NCBI GenBank assembly: GCA_900318405.1
Contig: ONKP01000002.1
Location: forward strand, 43,063 to 107,062
Direction: 5' to 3'
Length of the DNA stretch: 64,000 nucleotides
Source of the DNA: an uncultured Eubacteriales bacterium
Lineage (GTDB): Bacteria; Bacillota; Clostridia; Lachnospirales; Lachnospiraceae
The translations under genes were made by a program, and so were the position numbers. Below, in pieces: positions 44,602 through 51,724 of the stretch. The stretch's first letter is position 1. Each line of letters starts with the position of its first letter. The notes below the pieces were generated by a model. It ran no database searches. It saw only the letters and a program-made list of their open reading frames with translations, and had not been told where the DNA came from.

Positions 44602-44670
44602 TGGTAACAGTGTCAAAAGTCATCACCCACGTTGCACTTGTGCAAACGTGGGTGAATGACTTATTGACAC
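44602..44670. repeat. Family R palindromic repeat, copy B
   Basis: Nearly identical to copy A: GGTAACAGTGTCAAAAGTCA, CACCCACGTTGCACTTGTGC, then GTGGGTGAATGACTTATTGACAC. It lies in the 470-nt gap between the GH18 and DivIVA-like genes. Confidence 0.88.
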
Positions 44671-44779
44671 GCCCCTCAGCGAGGGCATAGTGGGGCGAAG
44701 CCACACGAGAGCCCGAGCTGAGGGAGGATCGCGAGAGCGCGTAGCGCGTAGCGATCCGGTTATCATACTTATGACACCT
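44671..44779. repeat. Multi-hairpin tail of copy B, with GATCGC element copy 2
   Basis: Directly after copy B come CCCTCAGC and GCTGAGGG arms (about 44673 and 44717), an inner GTGGGGCGAAGCCAC hairpin, then GGATCGCGAGAGCGCG / GTAGCGATCC and GGTTATCATACTTATGACAC. The last part is the inverted copy of 42065-42117. Together with copy B it makes a ~178-bp block of consecutive hairpins. No gene is seen in the gap. Confidence 0.65.
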
Positions 44780-44813
44780 ACATCAAAGATATAGGAACAT
44801 TAAAATAGCCACC

Positions 44814-46475
44814 TCAATTTTTCAGATATTGGTTTATGATATTCCACACGTCTGCCGTCTCAAGACCGAGCCGCCATGCAGCGACGCCGGCAAGCTGATA
44901 TTTCTCGACCAGCTGCATCTTCGACTCGATGGACTGGGCATCCTCTTCCCAGATGCTGTACGTCGTATCGTTTACCGTGGCCTTTCCGGTATTCTGACAG
45001 AGATTGGCATCCCACGATACGGTGATGCCGTGGCTGTCGGCCCATGCCTTCTGGTCGCCCATGGCCAGAACCTCGCAGGTCGGGCTGTCCTCTCCGGCAT
45101 TCTGCGTCCATCCTCTGGAATAGAAGGGAATGCCATTGATCACCCGCGATGCATCAACGCCCTCATTCAGAAGATCGGTTATGCCCTGCTCTACGAAAGA
45201 GATGGAGGCTACAGATCCCGCCTCGCCCGATGACGTCGTGTGCTCATCGTAGCCCATGATCACAAGATAGTCAGCGGTTTCCGCCTGCTCTTTTCTGTTC
45301 AGATACTGCGTATAGGTGGACGTGTAATTGTCAACGGATACGACCAGATTTTTCTTATGTGCTGCCTCGCACAGTTCGCGGATAAACTGCAGGTAATACG
45401 GCGTCGCCTCCTCGGTGATCGTTTCTATATCGAGATTGATGCCGTTCATTCCCGTGTCGGAAGCCGCCTGGATCAGCTGATCGATGATATGCTGCCGCAC
45501 CGACTCCGTCTGCAGATAGGAGGCTGCCGAAATACCATCATTGTCGTACACATCCTGGAAGCAGCCCCAGACCATAATGCCGCTGTTGTGTGCCTGATCC
45601 ACGTAGTCCTTCGCGGCAAGCGAGGAAACGGTTCCCTTATTGTCATTCACGGTAAACCAGGTGGGAGAAATGATATTGACGCCTGTATTGTTCGTCAGAT
45701 CGCCAAAGGCGGACAGGCCGCTGTCCTGCTCCGTGTACTGCCAGCCCATGCAGATCGGGCCGTCAACACTGATTTTTTCAAAGGAGAAGCGGGGATCCGA
45801 TGTGTGCGTGAGTTCATCGCCGGATTTCAGGACATCCTTTTTGACGTATCCGATGAACCCGTCGTTCGTCGCCACGCAGCACCAGTTGTCCGCATTCTGC
45901 GTGAGCACAACGGTATCGCCCTTTTTCACGTGCGTGAGGATCTCACCTTTCTTGCCGTCCGTCAGACGGACATCGCTGTCCTCCGTGAGTACTTCCGTGG
46001 GGATATTATCCCATTTGGTCCTCGCGACGACACGGTCCGGATCCGAAAAAATATCCATGTCGATATCCGAATTCTCTTTCACGCAGGAAGCGGAGATGTA
46101 GGGTGTTCCGTCTTTTACAAGAAGTGTGCCATCCCCGTCCTTCCAGCTCTCCGTCCCCGACGGAAGCGTGAGAAGCATCTGGCCGGACGACTCATCCCAG
46201 AGGAACCGGTCATTCAGGTACTCTCTTACCGTATCGTAATCGAGGTAAATCGTGTCATCCTGCAGAATTCCCTTGGCGTCGATAATCTCATCATTGACGA
46301 CGATCGCCGCCTCACCGTCAGAAATGCCGAAATACGACTGCAGGTCAGCGTCTGCCGCCGACTCTGAGAGTGACGGATAAACCTTGACAACAGCGTAGGC
46401 GATCAGAACCGCCAATGCGAGCAGCAATATGATCGGAATCGGCGATCTCTTTCTTCTTCTCTTTTTCCCTGCCAT
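44814..46475 (-). CDS. Membrane-anchored GH18-family glycosidase with SH3 domain
   Basis: Cell-surface protein of the LysM/SH3-GH18 type related to spore-cortex and peptidoglycan hydrolases. A basic N-terminus (AGKKRRRKRSPIP) precedes one transmembrane helix (~14-31). A copper-amine-oxidase-like region follows (residues ~45-150), then an SH3 domain (GEILTHVKKGDTVVLTQNAD). The GH18 barrel has the catalytic Glu in GINLDIETI, VSVDNYTS, YLVIMGYDEHT and GIPFYSRGW. The ATG at 46475 has AAGG upstream; upstream in-frame sequence is not homologous. 553 aa. Confidence 0.9.
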   Translation of the reverse strand: MAGKKRRRKRSPIPIILLLALAVLIAYAVVKVYPSLSESAADADLQSYFGISDGEAAIVVNDEIIDAKGILQDDTIYLDYDTVREYLNDRFLWDESSGQMLLTLPSGTESWKDGDGTLLVKDGTPYISASCVKENSDIDMDIFSDPDRVVARTKWDNIPTEVLTEDSDVRLTDGKKGEILTHVKKGDTVVLTQNADNWCCVATNDGFIGYVKKDVLKSGDELTHTSDPRFSFEKISVDGPICMGWQYTEQDSGLSAFGDLTNNTGVNIISPTWFTVNDNKGTVSSLAAKDYVDQAHNSGIMVWGCFQDVYDNDGISAASYLQTESVRQHIIDQLIQAASDTGMNGINLDIETITEEATPYYLQFIRELCEAAHKKNLVVSVDNYTSTYTQYLNRKEQAETADYLVIMGYDEHTTSSGEAGSVASISFVEQGITDLLNEGVDASRVINGIPFYSRGWTQNAGEDSPTCEVLAMGDQKAWADSHGITVSWDANLCQNTGKATVNDTTYSIWEEDAQSIESKMQLVEKYQLAGVAAWRLGLETADVWNIINQYLKN

Positions 46476-47038
46476 AATAAAATACCTTCGTAAATCCGCG
46501 CCACGGACATCCCGGACGCCTGTGTGTTCAATCTCTGTCATTTTACCATGACGGAGGGGAATAAACAAGAAGTGTGCCACGAATGGAGCCTGAAAGGGCG
46601 TTCTGTGGGGTGCACGGGTTCAATTATGTCAATTTTTTTCTCTCAGGTGGGGAATGAGGAATATTTCACTGTTTTTGAAATTATATATTGTAATTATAGT
46701 ATAAGTATATATAATAGAAGTACACAGGCGCGGATGGAAGCACCGGAGAAAAACATCTCTTATTATCTTTCTCTCTATATAATTTCCTTTTCCACTATTT
46801 ATTTCACTGTTTTTCAATTTTTTCACTATTTATTTCACTATTTTTTAACGACACTTATGCACCCAAAAACGCAGCCAGTAAACTGCCTTCTTTCCGCACC
46901 TGCACGCGCCGCCGTCACAGACGAATTCGATCTCCTGCGATCCACACTTTGTCAACGGCGGCGCGTACAAAGCCTGCGTCATCTTCTTTACTTTTAAAAT
47001 GTGGTTCGTTATACTTGTGGCAAAAGAGGTGATGCCAG
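46476..47038. promoter_or_regulatory. AT-rich divergent intergenic region with repeated TTTCACT motifs
   Basis: This 563-nt gap between the GH18 and mecA genes has a very AT-rich core (about 46620-46860). CACTATTTATTTCACT occurs twice with a 31-bp period (about 46794 and 46825), and a related ATTTCACTGTTTTT lies near 46665. TATAAT-like hexamers are frequent on both strands. No credible gene is seen. It probably holds regulated promoters for both flanking genes. Confidence 0.5.
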
Positions 47039-48106
47039 GTGAAAATAGAAAAAATCAGTGATAACCAGATCAAATGCACATTAACCAGTGAAGACCTGGA
47101 TGCACGCAATATCCGTCTGAGCGACCTGGCCTACGGTTCAGCACAGACACGCAAACTCTTCCGTGAAATGATGCACGAAGCAGATATCGAAGTCGGATTT
47201 CGTTCCCAGGGAGCACCGCTGATGGTGGAAGCCATCCCGACATCTTCTGACAGCATTATGCTGATCATCACGCGCGTAGATGACCCTGACGAACTTGACG
47301 CCCGGTTCTCGCGTTTCACCAGACCGAAAAAGGGTGATTTCTCCGGCGACGTGGATGATACAGTGGATTTGGCGCAGGCAGAGGATCCGGTGCCATTCCA
47401 GACAGACAGCGACAGCAGCGTCGATACGGATATGTCCCGGACAGACGGGCTGCATCCCGCATCTTCTGATGATGATTCTGATAATGAGATGCAGGGGCTG
47501 GAGGATCTGTTCCATAAGCTCTTCGAGGCACTTGGCCGCAGAGATGACAGCAGCCATCCGGCAGATGATTCTGCTGATTCTGCACAGACGCAGCAGGCGG
47601 AATCCCCGGCTGATGGCAGTTCTGCAGTCAATGGCACATCTGCATCTGACGCAGGTAACACGGGATCTCCCACAGTAAGTTCCGATACCGTCAGTTCAGC
47701 TGCAGATCCAGGCGAATCCGTTCCGCAGAAATCAGCTGCACAGAATGATCAGAAGAAAAGCGCTGCAGATGCCGCCGGGAAGAAACCTTCCGCATCGACT
47801 GCCGTGAAAAAGCCCGGAACCTGTGGTTTTGAATTCCCGACGCTCGACAGTGTCATTGAAGCAGCGCACAGTCCGGCAGGTACCTATCACGGACGCAGCG
47901 TACTTTACCGCCGGCCTGACAAACACGGCACCTATCTGCTGATCGTGTATGAGGGCACTTCATCCGGTGAATTTACCTCCGTCTGCAGTATCCTTTCCGA
48001 ATACGGCCATCCGCTGCGGACATCGCAGGCGCGGGAAGCATTTCTCGCAGAGCACGGTGATACTCTCATCCGGAGCAATGCGCTTGCAAAGCTCATGAGC
48101 GTGTGA
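47039..48106 (+). CDS. mecA: Adaptor protein MecA with extended disordered linker
   Basis: Adaptor delivering substrates to ClpC-ClpP. The N-terminal substrate domain (residues 1-85) reads KIEKISDNQIKCTLTSEDLD, then LFREMMHEADIEVGF. The C-terminal ClpC-binding domain (from ~260) includes FEFPTLDSVIEAAHSPAGTY and HGDTLIRSNALAKLM. Between them lies about 170 residues of Asp/Ser/Ala/Gln-rich sequence, far longer than the short linker of the 218-aa Bacillus protein. The start is GTG at 47039 with AGAGGTG upstream. A strong terminator follows. Confidence 0.9.
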   Translation: MKIEKISDNQIKCTLTSEDLDARNIRLSDLAYGSAQTRKLFREMMHEADIEVGFRSQGAPLMVEAIPTSSDSIMLIITRVDDPDELDARFSRFTRPKKGDFSGDVDDTVDLAQAEDPVPFQTDSDSSVDTDMSRTDGLHPASSDDDSDNEMQGLEDLFHKLFEALGRRDDSSHPADDSADSAQTQQAESPADGSSAVNGTSASDAGNTGSPTVSSDTVSSAADPGESVPQKSAAQNDQKKSAADAAGKKPSASTAVKKPGTCGFEFPTLDSVIEAAHSPAGTYHGRSVLYRRPDKHGTYLLIVYEGTSSGEFTSVCSILSEYGHPLRTSQAREAFLAEHGDTLIRSNALAKLMSV

Positions 48107-48127
48107 ACCGCCATTGAATATCTGAAA

Positions 48128-48167
48128 AAAATGACCGGGAACTCTTTTCAGAGCTCCCGGTCATTTT
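48128..48167 (+). terminator. Terminator of mecA
   Basis: Stem AAATGACCGGGAACTC / GAGCTCCCGGTCATTTT with a short loop (one mismatch), ending in TTTTGTC. Confidence 0.88.
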
Positions 48168-48183
48168 GTCTTCGATTTTTATT

Positions 48184-48261
48184 GTATGTCTGCCGACTGT
48201 CGACGGCTGAGATGAATTTCCGGTATGTCTGCCGCCTGTCGATGGCTGACATGTATTTCCT
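48184..48261. repeat. 39-bp direct tandem duplication
   Basis: Two 39-bp units, 48184-48222 and 48223-48261, each starting GTATGTCTGCCG and ending ATTTCC, with five mismatches. The second unit ends at the last base of the Crh-like gene's stop codon. Confidence 0.8.
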
Positions 48262-48518
48262 TATTCATCCTTCGTGAGAAATTCCACGACGCTCTTCATG
48301 GCTTCCTTCTCATCAGGACCATCGGCCGTGATCGTAACCTGCTCTCCGTTATCAAGGCCCAGTGTCATCATGCCCATGATGCTCTTGGCATTGACGTTCT
48401 TTGTTCCGTTTTCCAGGTGAATTGTGCTCTCGAACTGACTCGCCACCTGTACCAGCATAGCGATAGGCCTTGTCTCAAGGCCGTTTGAAATTTCGATCGT
48501 GACAGTTTCCTTCACCAT
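48261..48518 (-). CDS. HPr-family protein lacking His15 (Crh-like)
   Basis: HPr fold, 85 aa. The phosphotransfer centre is altered: canonical GLHARPA is GLETRPI, so residue 15 is Glu and PTS phosphorelay by enzyme I is not possible. The HPr kinase site is intact, with Ser46 in NAKSIMGMMTLG. This matches Crh of Bacillus (Gln15, Ser46), a CcpA co-effector, and its gene order (rapZ-whiA-crh) also matches. It starts 4 nt after whiA. The hprK gene at 19716-20657 encodes a plausible partner. The biochemical role is inferred from residues and synteny. Confidence 0.9.
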   Translation of the reverse strand: MVKETVTIEISNGLETRPIAMLVQVASQFESTIHLENGTKNVNAKSIMGMMTLGLDNGEQVTITADGPDEKEAMKSVVEFLTKDE

Positions 48519-48521
48519 GTT

Positions 48522-49580
48522 CTATTGCCTCCTTGTGTTTCGCAGATCTTCCGCAATCCTGCTGATTTCCCTGAGTCTGTGATTGACTCCCGACTTGCTT
48601 ACCGGTGGTTCCAGCAGGTCCCCGAGTTCTGCTAAGGTCGCCGTAGGGTATTGTAAACGAACCTCCGCCATTTCGTCAAGGGCTTTTGACAATTTGGAAA
48701 GTCCCACCGTTTTCTCAATATAGTGGATATCATCGATCTGACGCGCCGCTGCCGTGGCAGTTTTTTCAATATTCGCGGTCTCGCAGTTGACTTTTCTGTT
48801 AACGCCGCCACGCACCTCGCGCATGATTCTCACATTTTCAAAATCGAGAAGCGATACGCTGGCGCCCATCAGACCGAGAAGATCTGAGATCTGTGCGCTC
48901 TCTTTCACATAGATCACATAATATTTCTGCCGCTGCACGATCCGGGCATCGATCTCCAGAGAACGGATCAGGCTGCACACGCCTTCCGCCAGTTCCTCCG
49001 TTCCACAGACAATCTCAAAATGATATGACCGGTTCGGATCACTGACGGAGCCGGCCGCGAGAAATGCGCCCCGGACGAAAGCCCGTCTGCAGCAGCTCCT
49101 TCTCAGAATGACGCTGTGCACACCCGGCATGGCGCAGGTACCCGTCGCATCTGCAGGGGCACAGTCTGTGGCCTCAAGGATCAGCGCCGTCGTTTCGGGA
49201 TCCGGTACACATACCTCATAGACATCACTGTTTTTCCGGAGTCTGCTGCTGATCTGAAGCTGTTCTTCATCGATACGGAATATTTTTTTCAGCAGAAGCA
49301 GATACTTGTCATAAACGCCTCTGTGCGTCGTGCTGAACATCAGCATGGACACCACGCCGTGGTTCTTCACAGCTCCTCCGTGGCGCTCTTTCACAGACGC
49401 CGCGCGGGAATCTTCTGTGGTCGCCACGGGAGAATCTTCCGTGTACGCCTCGCTGTGATCCACAGCGGGCTGTATCCGGCCGCAGAAAACGATCAGCGCG
49501 GACAGCTCGGCAATGCGGCAGTGGCGGGCATTGTCCATGACGCTGTACAATTCATTTTTTACATCTGAAGAAAAAGACAT
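48522..49580 (-). CDS. whiA: DNA-binding protein WhiA
   Basis: Regulator with a LAGLIDADG-like N-terminal domain and a C-terminal helix-turn-helix, linked to cell division and chromosome segregation in Firmicutes. Seen: RSCCRRAFVRGAFLAAGSVS, SYHFEIVCGTEELAEGVC, YYVIYVKESAQISDLLGLMG and the terminal ELGDLLEPPVSKSGVNHRL. I used the ATG at 49580 because homologues begin MSFS; a GTG at 49598 with AGGAG, overlapping the rapZ stop, is an equally good start. An insertion of ~30 residues (about 46-75, Glu/Asp/Ala/Val-rich with repeated ATTEDS-like units) is unusual. Confidence 0.94.
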   Translation of the reverse strand: MSFSSDVKNELYSVMDNARHCRIAELSALIVFCGRIQPAVDHSEAYTEDSPVATTEDSRAASVKERHGGAVKNHGVVSMLMFSTTHRGVYDKYLLLLKKIFRIDEEQLQISSRLRKNSDVYEVCVPDPETTALILEATDCAPADATGTCAMPGVHSVILRRSCCRRAFVRGAFLAAGSVSDPNRSYHFEIVCGTEELAEGVCSLIRSLEIDARIVQRQKYYVIYVKESAQISDLLGLMGASVSLLDFENVRIMREVRGGVNRKVNCETANIEKTATAAARQIDDIHYIEKTVGLSKLSKALDEMAEVRLQYPTATLAELGDLLEPPVSKSGVNHRLREISRIAEDLRNTRRQ

Positions 49581-49594
49581 CGTGTCATCTGACC

Positions 49595-50482
49595 TCACGT
49601 TCTCCTGCGGACGGCGTCCTTTTCGATATCCCGGTGTTCGAGGCGCAGGCCGTAGCTGTCATTGTCCTTGAGGCGTGCCGCAATCTCATTGGCAAGCGTG
49701 ACGGAGCGGTGCTGTCCGCCGGTGCATCCGACGGCAATCACCAGCTGATGGCGCCCCTCTTCGATATAATTGGGGATCAGGAATTTGAGCAGATCCGTGA
49801 CCTTATCCAGAAAAACCTGTGAAACTCTGTGTTTCATCACATAGTCATGCACCGGCGCGTCATTGCCCGTGTAATTTTTCAGCTCCGGAATGTAGTAGGG
49901 ATTCGGGAGAAAACGGACGTCAAAAACAATGTCCGCGTCTGCCGGAATGCCGTATTTGAAACCGAAGGACAGAATGGTGACCATCAGACTGCGGAAGTCT
50001 GAATCATCGACGAATATCTTTTTCAGTTCATTTCGGAGATCCCTGGTGAGCAGCTCGCTCGTGTCGATGATATAGTCCGCCTTTGCCCGGATAAACGCCA
50101 GGCGCTTGCGCTCGAGTGCGATGCCGGTCTCCACGCGCCCGTTCTTAGCCAGCGGATGCGTGCGGCGGGTCTCTTTATATCGTTTGATCAGGGTGCTGTC
50201 ATCGGCGTCCAGGAAAATCGTTCTGCAGTCGATCTGTTCTTCTCTGAGTCTGTCGACGACGCTGCCGAAGTCACTCAGATGGCTTCCGTTGCGGATGTCA
50301 ACGCCAAAAGCAATGCGGCTGTCCGTCTCACCGTTTCCGCTGACCGTCAGCTGGACCATCTTGTCAATGAGCTGAACAGGCATATTGTCCACGCAGAAAA
50401 AGCCCATGTCCTCGAGCATCTTCAATGCAGTGGATTTGCCTGCTCCGGACATGCCGGAGACAAAGATCAGTTTCAGTGCCAT
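49595..50482 (-). CDS. rapZ: RNase adapter / nucleotide-binding protein RapZ (YvcJ)
   Basis: P-loop protein that in other bacteria binds UDP-GlcNAc or regulatory RNA and tunes amino-sugar synthesis. The N-terminus is LKLIFVSGMSGAGKSTALKM with Walker A. The C-terminal domain has VAVGCTGGQHRSVTLANEIA. 295 aa is standard. GGGGGAAG precedes the ATG. It overlaps whiA. The yvcK gene usually found between rapZ and whiA in Bacillus is absent, as in many Clostridia. Confidence 0.94.
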   Translation of the reverse strand: MALKLIFVSGMSGAGKSTALKMLEDMGFFCVDNMPVQLIDKMVQLTVSGNGETDSRIAFGVDIRNGSHLSDFGSVVDRLREEQIDCRTIFLDADDSTLIKRYKETRRTHPLAKNGRVETGIALERKRLAFIRAKADYIIDTSELLTRDLRNELKKIFVDDSDFRSLMVTILSFGFKYGIPADADIVFDVRFLPNPYYIPELKNYTGNDAPVHDYVMKHRVSQVFLDKVTDLLKFLIPNYIEEGRHQLVIAVGCTGGQHRSVTLANEIAARLKDNDSYGLRLEHRDIEKDAVRRRT

Positions 50483-50514
50483 GCGCTTCCCCCTTCTTGT
50501 GCTAAGATTTCAGA

Positions 50515-50603
50515 ATACAGATGATTCCTCCCGCAACACGCTCTCGCTCGTCCTCGCAAACCACCGGCGTCTGCGGATGGTTGCGGGTAGGAATCATCTG
50601 TAT
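50515..50603. repeat. Family X palindromic repeat, complete copy
   Basis: Perfect 15-bp terminal arms ATACAGATGATTCCT and AGGAATCATCTGTAT, followed inward by CCCGCAAC/GTTGCGGG and a GGCGTCTGCGGATGG core. It lies between murB and rapZ, 33 nt upstream of rapZ, so it is transcribed in the rapZ leader. Confidence 0.88.
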
Positions 50604-50640
50604 CTCCAGACACCCGGCAAAGCCATAATAATTCCCCTGA

Positions 50641-51555
50641 TTATTCTCCAAAGCCGAGCATGCGAATCTCCGGCTCCAGGTGAACGCCGAAGGTCTGCCC
50701 GACGACGTCCTGCACATGCCGGATCAGGGCGAGCACATCGGCCGCTGTGGCGCCGCCCCGGTTGATGACAAATCCGCAGTGTTTCTCTGACACCTGCGCA
50801 CCGCCGACGCGGTAACCGCGAAGTCCCGCATCGCTGATCAGTTTGCCGGCAAAAAATCCCTCCGGCCGTTTGAATGTGCTTCCCGCGCTGGGATATTCCA
50901 GCGGCTGCTTCGCCGTCCTCTTCTCTTTCAGTTCATTCATCCGCGCACGAATCTGATCCTGATCGCCTTCGGTAAGACATATTTCCGCGCCGAGAACGAT
51001 CCACGGCTCGAACTGTACACGGGTACAGCGGTATCCGAAGAGCATTTCCCCCGGAGAAAGTGTGCGCACGCTGTCATTCTCATCGAGGATCGTCACCGAT
51101 TTCAGGATATCTCCGATCTCTCCGCCGTAAGCGCCGGCGTTCATCACGCAGGCACCCCCGACCGTCCCGGGAATTCCCGAGGCAAATTCCATACCTGTGA
51201 GGCCGTGCTCACAGGCAGCAGCAGCTGTGCGTGACAGCAGTGCGCCTGCCTCAGCACGGATCGTCGTGCCCTCTGCTTCCACGTGATTCAGATTTTTTCC
51301 GATCTGGATCACCACACCTCGGAATCCCCGGTCACTGACCAGCAGATTGCTTCCGTTACCGAGAATAAAATACGGAATACAGCAGCTGCGAAGCACATCC
51401 GCCAGCCTGGCGATTTCCGTTATTTTTCTGGGGACAATATACAGATCAGCCGGTCCGCCGATACGGAAGGTCGTATGGCTGCTCATCGGCTCGTCAGCGT
51501 GCACATTTTCTTCGCCTGAGATCTCTCTGAGTTCATTCCATAACTGATTATCCAT
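50641..51555 (-). CDS. murB: UDP-N-acetylenolpyruvoylglucosamine reductase
   Basis: FAD enzyme completing UDP-MurNAc synthesis. The FAD-binding segment TTFRIGGPADLYIVP is followed by GNGSNLLVSDRGFRGVVI, then GMEFASGIPGTVGGACVMNAG. The catalytic Ser is in YPSAGSTFKRP and the C-terminal catalytic Glu in VHLEPEIRMLG. 304 aa is typical of the short (type II) enzymes. GAGGAAAT precedes the ATG. The murB-rapZ-whiA order is conserved in Clostridia. Confidence 0.96.
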   Translation of the reverse strand: MDNQLWNELREISGEENVHADEPMSSHTTFRIGGPADLYIVPRKITEIARLADVLRSCCIPYFILGNGSNLLVSDRGFRGVVIQIGKNLNHVEAEGTTIRAEAGALLSRTAAAACEHGLTGMEFASGIPGTVGGACVMNAGAYGGEIGDILKSVTILDENDSVRTLSPGEMLFGYRCTRVQFEPWIVLGAEICLTEGDQDQIRARMNELKEKRTAKQPLEYPSAGSTFKRPEGFFAGKLISDAGLRGYRVGGAQVSEKHCGFVINRGGATAADVLALIRHVQDVVGQTFGVHLEPEIRMLGFGE

Positions 51556-51592
51556 ATTTCCTCAGCCTCTGTTTTCCCGGCAGTCGCAAAGC

Positions 51593-51718
51593 CTGCCGGT
51601 CCCGTTTCTGTTATTCCTGCCGGACGCACGGTCTGCCGGTCCTGTTTCTGTTATTTCTACCGGGCACACTTTCTGCCGGTCCTGTTTCTGTTATTTCTGC
51701 CGGGCACACAGCCTGCCG
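51593..51718. repeat. 40-bp tandem repeat, three copies
   Basis: Units at 51593, 51633 and 51673, each 40 bp and starting CTGCCGGTCC, with TTTCTGTTATT in the middle; a 6-base partial fourth unit ends at 51718. The array fills the gap between the TPR gene and murB, six bases from the TPR stop codon. CCGG...CCGG arms allow a hairpin per unit. Confidence 0.9.
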
Positions 51719-51724
51719 AAGCTA

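Noticed and set aside
48261-48518. Ordinary PTS phosphocarrier HPr
   Set aside because: The active-site His15 is Glu, so the PTS relay role is excluded by sequence.
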